From the NCBI GenBank assembly GCA_003252105.1, contig QKDL01000028.1, forward strand, positions 1-61,647: 61,647 bases of DNA, written 5' to 3'. The notes under the pieces were generated by a model, which ran no database searches, was not told the DNA's origin, and saw only the letters and a list, made by a program, of their open reading frames with translations. This DNA comes from Arcobacter sp. GTDB taxonomy: Bacteria > Campylobacterota > Campylobacteria > Campylobacterales > Arcobacteraceae. Made by a program: the position numbers and the translations under genes. The stretch's first letter is position 1. Each line of letters starts with the position of its first letter. Positions 51,532 through 60,103 of the stretch are shown here, in pieces.

Positions 51532-53648
51532 TAAAACTCCAATGTACCTTCTATAGCAAAATTAGCTCTTGAATCTAATTCTGCATGTGATAAAACTGCT
51601 ACTTGAAGACCAAATTTTTCATATATTTCTGAAATTCTTTTTCTAAGTAGTGGATCTACTACCATAGCAACTTTATTGTACCCTTTTGCTTCAACATGAG
51701 TTATTAACTCTTTTGTTTTTGTCACTAACGAGTTAATCTCTGCAATTGATAACATAAGTTGAGAAACACCATGTTGTTCCTGAAGCTTTCCAATAAAGTC
51801 TTGTTCTATATCAGGTTTAATTGTTATAATATGTAGGGTTCCATCATTATCTTTAAATCTATTTGTAATTAATCTGTACAGTTTACTTCTTACATGTTCT
51901 AATAATACATCTGGTGCTTTTGTATATTCTGCAATATCTGCTATTGATTCAATAATAGTTAACATATCAACAATAGGTATTTTTTCATGTAATAGATCTT
52001 TACAAACTTTTAATAACGTTCCATAAGATGTCACTTTCATTGCTTCTTCTACAACAATAGGGAAATCTTTTTTCAAGCCTTCAACAATATCAACAATATC
52101 TTGTCTAGTAATAATATCTTCTGCATGTTTTTTAATAAGTTCTGATATGTGTGTAGAGATAATTGTAGGTGCATCAACTACTGTGAATCCTTTCATCAAG
52201 GCATCCTCTTTTTGCCCCTCTTCAATCCATACAGCATCAAGATTAAATACCGGTTCTTTTACTTTCAAACCTTTTAGTGAACCTGGACTTACACCACCCA
52301 TTGCAAGAAGTTTATTTATCTCAACTTTCCCTTTTTCTAAAGGGATTCTTTTTAAGAATACTTGATACTCATTTGGAGCCAATGTTGCATCATCAGAGAT
52401 TCTAATTTGAGGTATTACAAAACCTAAATCAGCAGCTATACTTTTTCTAATTGCTCTAATTTTATCAAGTAATTCAGAATTACCTTGAACTAATTGCAAT
52501 AATCTAATACCAAGTTTAAGCTCAAGAACTTCAAGTTTCATAATATTTTCTATAACCTGAGATTCATCAACAGCAGTAGATTCTCTTTTTTTCTCTTTTA
52601 AAGTTTGAACATCATCACTTGGTTTTATTTTAGTCGGTTTACTAGGTTTTACCAATCTTGTAATTGCATTATCATGTCCATTTTCAATCATGTAAATTGT
52701 ATAACCTATAAACGATAATAATAGACCCATTACAAAAAGTATTCCTGTAGGAAAACCTGGAACAAAACCAAATAAAACTAATCCAATACCAACTAAAATA
52801 AGTGATTTCGAATCTTTTACAAGTTGATTAACTGCATTACTTGCAAATCGATCTTGATCCATATTAGATCGTGTAATAATAATTGCAGTTGCAGTTGATA
52901 AGATAAGTGCTGGAAGCTGTGCAACTAATCCATCCCCAATAGTTAAAATAGTATAAATCTCACCACTTTGAGAAATAGTCATATCGTGTTGAAAAAGACC
53001 AATTAATAGTCCACCAATTAGGTTAACCATGGTAATAATAATACCTGCAACAGCATCACCTTTTACAAACTTTGATGACCCATCCATTGCTCCATAAAAA
53101 CTTGCTTCTGTGATTAATTCATTTCTTCTTTTTTGTGCCTCTTTATCATCAATAAATCCAGCATTTAAATCCGCATCAATTGCCATTTGTTTACCAGGCA
53201 TAGAATCAAGTGTAAATCTTGCAGTAACCTCTGCAACCCTTGTTGCACCTTTTGTTACAACCATAAAGTTAATAAGTACTAATATGATAAATACAATAAT
53301 ACCAATTACCATATTACCACCTACAACAAACTCTCCAAAAGCAGCAATAATAGAACTAACTGCATCAGGACCATTTTGTCCTTCACTTAAAATTGACCTA
53401 GTTGTAGCAATATTTAAGGATAATCTAAAAAGTGCAAGTATTAAAATAATTGTTGGAAAGGTTGTTAAATCTGCTGGTTTTTGAATATATAAAGAGATTA
53501 ATAAAATCAAAAGAGAAAATGATAATGATGTGATAAGAAAAAAATCTAATAGTCCCTTAGGTAAGGGAACTATTATAATCATAAGTATTGCTACAAATAA
53601 TGCAACAACAACTAAATCTCTTGAAAAATACCTCTTTAAAAAATTCAT
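51531..53648 (-). CDS. flhA: Flagellar export protein FlhA
   Basis: A 705-residue export-gate protein. It has eight hydrophobic helices in the first 320 residues, the FHIPEP-type loop (TRVAEVTARFTLDSMPGKQMAIDADLNAG) and a cytoplasmic C-terminal ring domain with LLHEKIPIVDMLTIIE and HVRSKLYR. It forms the ring that docks FliI and chaperone complexes. Near-identical spacing to the neighbouring flagellar genes shows one operon. Confidence 0.96.
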   Translation of the reverse strand: MNFLKRYFSRDLVVVALFVAILMIIIVPLPKGLLDFFLITSLSFSLLILLISLYIQKPADLTTFPTIILILALFRLSLNIATTRSILSEGQNGPDAVSSIIAAFGEFVVGGNMVIGIIVFIILVLINFMVVTKGATRVAEVTARFTLDSMPGKQMAIDADLNAGFIDDKEAQKRRNELITEASFYGAMDGSSKFVKGDAVAGIIITMVNLIGGLLIGLFQHDMTISQSGEIYTILTIGDGLVAQLPALILSTATAIIITRSNMDQDRFASNAVNQLVKDSKSLILVGIGLVLFGFVPGFPTGILFVMGLLLSFIGYTIYMIENGHDNAITRLVKPSKPTKIKPSDDVQTLKEKKRESTAVDESQVIENIMKLEVLELKLGIRLLQLVQGNSELLDKIRAIRKSIAADLGFVIPQIRISDDATLAPNEYQVFLKRIPLEKGKVEINKLLAMGGVSPGSLKGLKVKEPVFNLDAVWIEEGQKEDALMKGFTVVDAPTIISTHISELIKKHAEDIITRQDIVDIVEGLKKDFPIVVEEAMKVTSYGTLLKVCKDLLHEKIPIVDMLTIIESIADIAEYTKAPDVLLEHVRSKLYRLITNRFKDNDGTLHIITIKPDIEQDFIGKLQEQHGVSQLMLSIAEINSLVTKTKELITHVEAKGYNKVAMVVDPLLRKRISEIYEKFGLQVAVLSHAELDSRANFAIEGTLEF

Positions 53649-53662
53649 TTAGTACTTTATAA

Positions 53663-54991
53663 TTATCTTACAAAATTAACTAAAGATAATTCATTCATTT
53701 TATTGATAGTAGTATATAAAGCTGTAAAAGTTAACTCTAAAGCTTTTGCTTCAACAGCAACTTTAGCTAAGTCAACACTACCCACTTCTGTTTTTAAAAC
53801 ATCAAATTGTGTTATTTTTGTACTAACTCTTTCTAAAGAAACCTCAAAAACACTATTTCTCCCACCAAGTTTTCCATGCCCAACATTCATTGCGTCAAAA
53901 ACATCATTTATACCATCTAAACTATCTTCTAAAACTAGTTTAGCCTCTTCACTTGTAACAGGATTACCATTTTCATCAACTTTATTTAAAGCATTTATTG
54001 TTTTATCTAAGAAATCAAATACACTTGATTTTGCTTCAAATTTAGTTCCATCTATATTTGGTACAGTTACACTAAAATCAGGTGATGTTCCACTGATATC
54101 TAACCTATCGTTTACATCATCTGAAAATTTTCCATTTTCTTCAACTTTTATAAGTTGATTTATTTGAAGAGAATTAACAGTTCCAGGTACAGCTACTTCA
54201 TAAGTATTCCCAGAAACATAAGAAACAGGTATATTACCCAATGTAGCATGTTCTAACTGTGGTATTAAAGTATTTAAAGTCCAAGTCTCACCTGCATCAT
54301 CAACTATAGGTTGAGAAGCTTCAAATGACAAAGTTCCACCCGTCTCAACAGCATCAGGTTGTTTCCACTCATATCCATTTTGATCAAGAACTCTTTGTCC
54401 CTCGGTAAAGTTTAAAGTTTCTCCTTTTAAGGCAGTGTTAGTTGGATAGAAAAATGTTTCAAAACCTGTAATTCCTCTTTCCCTGTAATAACCATCTTCA
54501 ACTGCTACTTTTCTTAAAAATCCATCACCATTGTATACCATTTTTCCAGTTTCATTATCAAGAGTAAAAGGCTTAACTGTAGAGTCTGAACCTGCAAAAA
54601 GATATTCTCCTTCAACTGATTCATTTGATAACATAATTAGATTTTCTTTCATACCTTCTAAATTGATAGCAATAGACTTTCTCGCTTCATCATCAGTAGT
54701 ATCAGTTAAGGCTTTCATAATTTCAGATTTAATTTTAGTTAATAAATCTTTGGCATCAGCTAAAGTTGAATCAGAAACATTGTTTTGAGCTGTTGTTTTT
54801 TCAATCTGAACTTTTATACCTTCATAGGTTCTAATTCTATCGTCTATATATACTTCTCTTTTGTATACTTCTGTATTATCACTACCATTGTCCAGAACTT
54901 TTCTTGTAGACATCTGATAACTAACTCTTGTTTGTTCTTTATTTAAGTTATTTAGTCTATATAACATCTGTTGGGTTGTTGAAGTAATCAT
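53663..54991 (-). CDS. flgL: Hook-filament junction protein FlgL
   Basis: A 442-residue flagellin-like protein. The N-terminal coil (MITSTTQQMLYRLNNLNKEQTRVSYQMSTRKVLDNGSDN) and the C-terminal coil (FTALYTTINKMNELSLVNFVR) pack together in the rod-like junction. The middle beta domain of about 250 residues is specific to this group. The start overlaps the fliI stop by 4 bases. Confidence 0.9.
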   Translation of the reverse strand: MITSTTQQMLYRLNNLNKEQTRVSYQMSTRKVLDNGSDNTEVYKREVYIDDRIRTYEGIKVQIEKTTAQNNVSDSTLADAKDLLTKIKSEIMKALTDTTDDEARKSIAINLEGMKENLIMLSNESVEGEYLFAGSDSTVKPFTLDNETGKMVYNGDGFLRKVAVEDGYYRERGITGFETFFYPTNTALKGETLNFTEGQRVLDQNGYEWKQPDAVETGGTLSFEASQPIVDDAGETWTLNTLIPQLEHATLGNIPVSYVSGNTYEVAVPGTVNSLQINQLIKVEENGKFSDDVNDRLDISGTSPDFSVTVPNIDGTKFEAKSSVFDFLDKTINALNKVDENGNPVTSEEAKLVLEDSLDGINDVFDAMNVGHGKLGGRNSVFEVSLERVSTKITQFDVLKTEVGSVDLAKVAVEAKALELTFTALYTTINKMNELSLVNFVR

Positions 54992-56292
54992 TGGAACACC
55001 TCCTTAAACTTCGCAACTATTTCATTAAAATTATACTGTTCTTTCATACTTTGTGTCAAGAAAGACCTAATTTTGTCTTTTTTAGCTAAAGCATCGTCAA
55101 GTTCTTTATCCATACCTGGTTTATATGCACCTACTCTAACTAATACTTCATTCTCTTTTATCAATGATAATACTCTTTTTAACTTTAAAAAGTAATTATA
55201 ATGTTCATTATCTACTACTTTGTCCATAACCCTTGATGCTGATTTTAATATATTTATAGGTGGATAAAACCCTTGCTCGGTTAAATCTCTTGTTAAAACA
55301 ATATGTCCATCTAAAATCGACCTACTTTGATCGGCAATTGGATCATTCATATCATCACCATCAACTAAAACTGTAAAAAAAGCTGTGATAGAACCTTTTG
55401 CATTATTACCAGCTCTTTCCATAAGTTGTGGTAAAAGTGCAAAAACAGAGGGTGGATATCCCCTACTTACTGGTGGTTCACCAGTACTTAAACCAATCTC
55501 TCTTTGAGCCATTGCAAATCTAGTTACAGAATCCATCATAAGTAAAACATCATGCCCTTTGTCTCTAAAAAACTCTGCAATTGCCATTGCCGTAAAAGCT
55601 CCATATTTTCTCATCAATGAAGATTCATCTGAAGTTGCAGCTACAATTATTGTATTTTCTAAATTATCATCAAGATTATAATGGATAAATTCAGGGATTT
55701 CACGTCCCCTTTCACCAATAAGAGCAACCACTTTAATTTGTGCTTCACACCCTTTTACAATCATCCCCATCAAAGTTGATTTACCAACTCCGGAACCTGC
55801 AAAAATCCCAACTTTTTGCCCTTTTCCTGCTGTTAACATAGAATCAATAGCTTTTACACCTGTTGAAAATCTTTGGTCGATTATCCCTCTTTCAAGAGCA
55901 GACATCGATTGTTTGTTTATTGCTGAACTCTCTTCTAAATCTCTAATTTTACCTTTGTCATCAATTGGTTCACCTAAGGCATTTATAACCCGTCCTAGTA
56001 ATCCATAACCTGTATTTACAGATAAACCCTCTTTTTGTAAATACACCTTATCATGTATTCTAAACCCATCAATAAAAGAAAAAGGTACAATTGTAAACCC
56101 TGATGATTCAATTGAAGCAACCATACCTAAAACTGTATAAATATGGTGTTGAGACTCAATCTTGACTATATCACCAACTGCAACTGTAATTCCAGTTGCT
56201 TTAATTGTAGTAGTAGAAATATGTACAATTCTTCCAAAAGGGATTGATAACTCTTTTGAATCAATACTATTTAAAAGTGTATCTATATCCAT
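54988..56292 (-). CDS. fliI: Flagellum-specific ATPase FliI
   Basis: A 434-residue ATPase related to F1-beta. Walker A AGSGVGKSTLMGM, Walker B VLLMMDSVTRFAMAQREIGLSTGEPPVSRGYPPSVFALLPQLMERAG and the GERGREIPEFI segment define the family. It powers export-substrate unfolding at the base of the motor. It starts 2 bases after the TPR-protein gene and overlaps flgL by 4 bases. Confidence 0.96.
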   Translation of the reverse strand: MDIDTLLNSIDSKELSIPFGRIVHISTTTIKATGITVAVGDIVKIESQHHIYTVLGMVASIESSGFTIVPFSFIDGFRIHDKVYLQKEGLSVNTGYGLLGRVINALGEPIDDKGKIRDLEESSAINKQSMSALERGIIDQRFSTGVKAIDSMLTAGKGQKVGIFAGSGVGKSTLMGMIVKGCEAQIKVVALIGERGREIPEFIHYNLDDNLENTIIVAATSDESSLMRKYGAFTAMAIAEFFRDKGHDVLLMMDSVTRFAMAQREIGLSTGEPPVSRGYPPSVFALLPQLMERAGNNAKGSITAFFTVLVDGDDMNDPIADQSRSILDGHIVLTRDLTEQGFYPPINILKSASRVMDKVVDNEHYNYFLKLKRVLSLIKENEVLVRVGAYKPGMDKELDDALAKKDKIRSFLTQSMKEQYNFNEIVAKFKEVFQ

Positions 56293-56294
56293 GT

Positions 56295-58289
56295 TTACAT
56301 CTCATCACACATTTTTTTATAAAGACTATCTTGAGTCCCTTGAATCTCTTTACATTTCAATACATATTCACTTTTTTTTATACTATTACCAAACTCATCA
56401 TATAATCTAATAATATCGTAATAAACTTGTGCCAAAGCATTTGGTTTGATTCTTCTTGAATACTCTAAAGAATCCAATAAGAGTTGTAAAGCTTTTTCAT
56501 TGTTATTGTTTGTTGTTTCTATTTTTGACAATTCCATTTCGACAAAAGGGGAATATACATGAACATTTAACTCATTTTGTTTATTATATAATTTATTTAA
56601 AACTCCAACTGCTTCATCATTAAATTCTTTTTTAATCAAATATAAATAGTACTGATAATAAAAATCTATAATTACAGGATTATCTTTGTTATCTTCAATA
56701 TATTGTGGATTTTGATGTGCATAGTTAAAATATTTGTCAAATAAAACAGAATCTTGTTTTGCACTAACAATTAAAAATCTATGTAAAAACTCTTTGCTTA
56801 AAACACCTTTATCATCTACCATATCAACTTTTGCAGAATATTCTAAAGCTTCATTATAATCTTTTAAAGCATATGCCATTCTTTCTAAATATAAATAAAT
56901 ATTTGGATTTCTACTTTCATTAAATGTCTCTTTTAAAAGTAAATAAGCTTTTTTATAAGGAACCTCAATCAAACACTCAAAAAATTTGTATTTAGTTGTT
57001 TCATCTTTTACAAGTAATTCTAAAGTTTCATTTCTTGAACTTTGTAAGACATCATTTAATAAAAAACATTTACCAGTATCTAAATACTCTTTTATTAAAT
57101 CAATATTTACTTCATCAAAAATAGCTTCAACAGAATCATACCCAAAACGTTGTGATATAGTATTAGATATTTTTTTATATATTTTTTTTGATTTAAGTAT
57201 AAAATCATATCTTTTCTCTTTTTTCAAGTCTAATAATTCTTGCAATAAAATTTTTTGTTGCATTGCTTCTGAATTTTTATATTTAGATGCCATAACCGTA
57301 GTTTTAAGTATACCTTCTCTCATCAGAATTTCATCTAGAAATACTTTTGAGTCTTCATAATAAATACCATTTTGATAATCATTTAAAATATCTTTATATA
57401 ACTCTTTTGCTTTATCCAAATATTTATTTGTACCATCATACATCAACATATATGTATTTGCTAATTTATATTTAAAATCTTCAATTGCACTAGGTTTATC
57501 TGTTCTACCTAAAAGTTCTTGTAAAATTTCAACTGAAAACTCTGGCATTCCGGCTTTTATCAGTTTATTAACTTTTTGTAAAGCCAAATATGAATCACTT
57601 GCATAATAATCTATATTTTTTTTAAGAACCTTTTTAATAAGATCATAAGCTTCTTCTCTCTTGCCATCTAAAACATATACATCAAAAAGTTCATCTGCAA
57701 CCAAAGTGGCAACTAATACATCTGTTGTTTTTGTTAATATCTCATATAAGATTCTTGTTGCTCTTTCATATTCTCTTTGATGTTTATACACTTTTGCTAA
57801 ATAAATACTTCCATATGCTTTTATTACATCACTGTCAAAATTATTGATAATAATATTTGCAAAATATTTTGCATCTTTTGTTTTATTTGTATTTAATTTT
57901 AGTTCAACTAAAACCATATAAGCTTTTGCCAAATCATCTTCATAAATAATGGAATTATTAATTGCATTTTCTAATTCTACAGTTGCATCTAGAATTAATC
58001 TTTTTTGACCTTTTTTAATGGCTAACTCTGAATATAAAATTATAATATCAGATTCTAATAGAGGAACTTTATTTATCTCTTTAAATGCTTTGATTTGAGC
58101 ATAAGCTTCATCAATTTTTCCATTTCTAGCTAATTGTCTGATATTATTTATATTTTCAAATCCATCAGATATCTCTTGTATTCTTTGTTGAGAAATTTGT
58201 ACTCCAGTAGAATCAACAAATCCATAATAAAAATCTTTTTTCCCAAATAAAAAAGAAAATGACAAAATAAAAATCAATATATACTTCAA
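56295..58289 (-). CDS. Periplasmic TPR-repeat protein in the flagellar operon
   Basis: A 664-residue protein with a signal peptide (YILIFILSFSFLFGKK) and no later membrane helix. It is almost entirely alpha-helical, with degenerate TPR repeats (for example ARNGKIDEAYAQIKAF, YKHQREYERATRILYEIL, NKYLDKAKELYKDIL, LKDYNEALEYSAKV, NNEKALQLLLDSLEYSR). It lies between fliI and flhB with 2-base gaps on each side, so it is an integral gene of the export cluster. Campylobacterota have periplasmic TPR motor scaffolds such as PflA, and this could be a counterpart. That is inference. Confidence 0.75.
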   Translation of the reverse strand: MKYILIFILSFSFLFGKKDFYYGFVDSTGVQISQQRIQEISDGFENINNIRQLARNGKIDEAYAQIKAFKEINKVPLLESDIIILYSELAIKKGQKRLILDATVELENAINNSIIYEDDLAKAYMVLVELKLNTNKTKDAKYFANIIINNFDSDVIKAYGSIYLAKVYKHQREYERATRILYEILTKTTDVLVATLVADELFDVYVLDGKREEAYDLIKKVLKKNIDYYASDSYLALQKVNKLIKAGMPEFSVEILQELLGRTDKPSAIEDFKYKLANTYMLMYDGTNKYLDKAKELYKDILNDYQNGIYYEDSKVFLDEILMREGILKTTVMASKYKNSEAMQQKILLQELLDLKKEKRYDFILKSKKIYKKISNTISQRFGYDSVEAIFDEVNIDLIKEYLDTGKCFLLNDVLQSSRNETLELLVKDETTKYKFFECLIEVPYKKAYLLLKETFNESRNPNIYLYLERMAYALKDYNEALEYSAKVDMVDDKGVLSKEFLHRFLIVSAKQDSVLFDKYFNYAHQNPQYIEDNKDNPVIIDFYYQYYLYLIKKEFNDEAVGVLNKLYNKQNELNVHVYSPFVEMELSKIETTNNNNEKALQLLLDSLEYSRRIKPNALAQVYYDIIRLYDEFGNSIKKSEYVLKCKEIQGTQDSLYKKMCDEM

Positions 58290-58291
58290 TA

Positions 58292-59341
58292 CTACCTCTT
58301 CTTTTTTAATTCAAATACATATGAGAATATCTCAGCCAATGCTTTATAAAACTCACTTGGAATCTCTTGGTCAATCTCAATTTGACTATATAAAGACCTT
58401 GCTAATGCAGGGTTTTCAATTATAGGGATATTATTTTCCCTAGCAATTTCTTTTATTCTTAAGGCTAAGAAATCAATACCTTTTCCAACAACTTTTGGTG
58501 CACTATTTACATTACTATCATATTTCATAGCAACTGCATAATGTGTCGGATTTGTTATTACAACATCTGCATCAGGAACATTTGACATCATCCTCTGCAT
58601 ATGCATTTGCATCTGAATTCTACGAATTCTACCCTTAATTTTAGGGTCCCCTTCCATATTCTTAAATTCATCTTTTATCTCTTGTTTACTCATACGTAGG
58701 GACTTTGTATAGTAATATCTTGTGAAAAAAAAGTCTATTATAGCAAAAATAACAATAATTAGTAAAATAGCCGCTAAAAAATAAGACGTTATCTCTACCA
58801 TTCCATTTATTACATATTGTAGCTCTTTATCCATCATAGCAAGAAAAGATTTATATGTAAATAACAAAATAAAAAACATAACAACTACAATAATTGTAAG
58901 TTTAAGTAATAATTTAAGTGCTTCTAAAAGTTTTTTTAAAGCAAATAATCCCTTTATACCTTTTATGGGATCTAATTTTTGTAAATCAAATTTCAAAGGT
59001 ACAGTTATAAAACCAAATTGGGAAAAGTTTGATATAAATGTTAATAACAAAACCAATATAAATAAAGGTGCTAAAGCCTTTAAAGTTGTCATAAGCATTG
59101 TATAACTTACTGTAAATAAAACTCTAGAATTTACCTCTTGTCCAATAAAGGTATAAGAGTAAAGCATCATTTTTCTTATATCTTCTAAAAAATATCCAGA
59201 AAAAAATAGTAAATATATAGATCCAAATACTAAAATAGCTGCCCCAGTTACTTCCATAGATTTAGGAACGTTACCCTTTCCTTTAGCATCTTCAAGCTTC
59301 TTGGATGTGGGTTCTTCTGTTTTTTCTTCTTCGTCAGCCAA
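58292..59341 (-). CDS. flhB: Flagellar export switch protein FlhB
   Basis: A 349-residue membrane protein with four hydrophobic helices and a cytoplasmic domain that cleaves itself at NPTH (Asn264-Pro265). N-terminal segment EEKTEEPTSKKLEDAKGKGNVPKS is diagnostic. It switches export from hook to filament proteins together with FliK, which is encoded just upstream of fliR. It starts 9 bases after fliR. Confidence 0.97.
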   Translation of the reverse strand: MADEEEKTEEPTSKKLEDAKGKGNVPKSMEVTGAAILVFGSIYLLFFSGYFLEDIRKMMLYSYTFIGQEVNSRVLFTVSYTMLMTTLKALAPLFILVLLLTFISNFSQFGFITVPLKFDLQKLDPIKGIKGLFALKKLLEALKLLLKLTIIVVVMFFILLFTYKSFLAMMDKELQYVINGMVEITSYFLAAILLIIVIFAIIDFFFTRYYYTKSLRMSKQEIKDEFKNMEGDPKIKGRIRRIQMQMHMQRMMSNVPDADVVITNPTHYAVAMKYDSNVNSAPKVVGKGIDFLALRIKEIARENNIPIIENPALARSLYSQIEIDQEIPSEFYKALAEIFSYVFELKKKR

Positions 59342-59350
59342 ATTAAATTC

Positions 59351-60100
59351 CTATTTAAATGTAGAAAGCATATAATTCGTAAAATTTTCTGCAAAAACTT
59401 GCATACCTAAAATCATAAATAAAAATATTAAACCAAATTTTAACTGAAATGTGATTACAAAAGGTGAAAATGCTGGCATTGATTTAGTTCCATATCCATA
59501 ATAAATATCAATAATAAACCCAATAAATGCTAAAGGCAGTGCAATTGCGATTGCAAAACCAAACATTCTTTTTACTTCATTTATTAATATATCAATTCCT
59601 GCATATGAAAATAAATCAAATGTTCCAAGATGAACCATAGAAAAACTTTTTACTAACATCACAACGGACATCTCATACATTCCTGTTTCAAAAAAAATCA
59701 TTAATGCAACCCAATGTAATAATGAAGTTATAAAACCTTCATTTGCACCTGTTGCAGGGTCAAACATCGTACCCATAGATAAAGCTGTTGAGTATCCAAT
59801 AAAATCTCCTACAATCTTCACAGAGGATAATACAAAATTAAAAAATAACGAAGCAATAAGCCCTAAGGTGACTTCTGAAATCAAAGCTAACATAAATTCA
59901 CCTTGAGAGAATGTTGTATTAATAGATATGATAGGAAAAAGAAAAATTGTAATGAAAAATGCTAATGCCATTCGTATATTAACTGATACAGCAGGATTCC
60001 CAAAAATTGGCATAAAAGCTACAAAAGCTAATATTCTTGCAAATAATAATAAGAAATTGAATACAACCTCTTCATTTAATAAAGATATTAACTCTTGCAT
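59351..60100 (-). CDS. fliR: Flagellar export protein FliR
   Basis: A 249-residue membrane protein with about six helices. The segments FARILAFVAFMPIFGNPAVSVNIRMALAF, GEFMLALISEVTLGLIASLFF, MGTMFDPATGANEGF and AIALPLAFIGFIIDIYYGYGTKSMPAFSPF match FliR. It forms part of the export-gate pore. The ATG at 60100 is preferred; an in-frame TTG at 60103 adds one residue. The gene almost abuts the fliK stop. Confidence 0.94.
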   Translation of the reverse strand: MQELISLLNEEVVFNFLLLFARILAFVAFMPIFGNPAVSVNIRMALAFFITIFLFPIISINTTFSQGEFMLALISEVTLGLIASLFFNFVLSSVKIVGDFIGYSTALSMGTMFDPATGANEGFITSLLHWVALMIFFETGMYEMSVVMLVKSFSMVHLGTFDLFSYAGIDILINEVKRMFGFAIAIALPLAFIGFIIDIYYGYGTKSMPAFSPFVITFQLKFGLIFLFMILGMQVFAENFTNYMLSTFK

Positions 60101-60103
60101 CAA

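Noticed and set aside
53110..53484. A 124-codon open frame on the plus strand inside flhA
   Set aside because: Antisense shadow of a strongly conserved gene; no ribosome binding site or family pattern.
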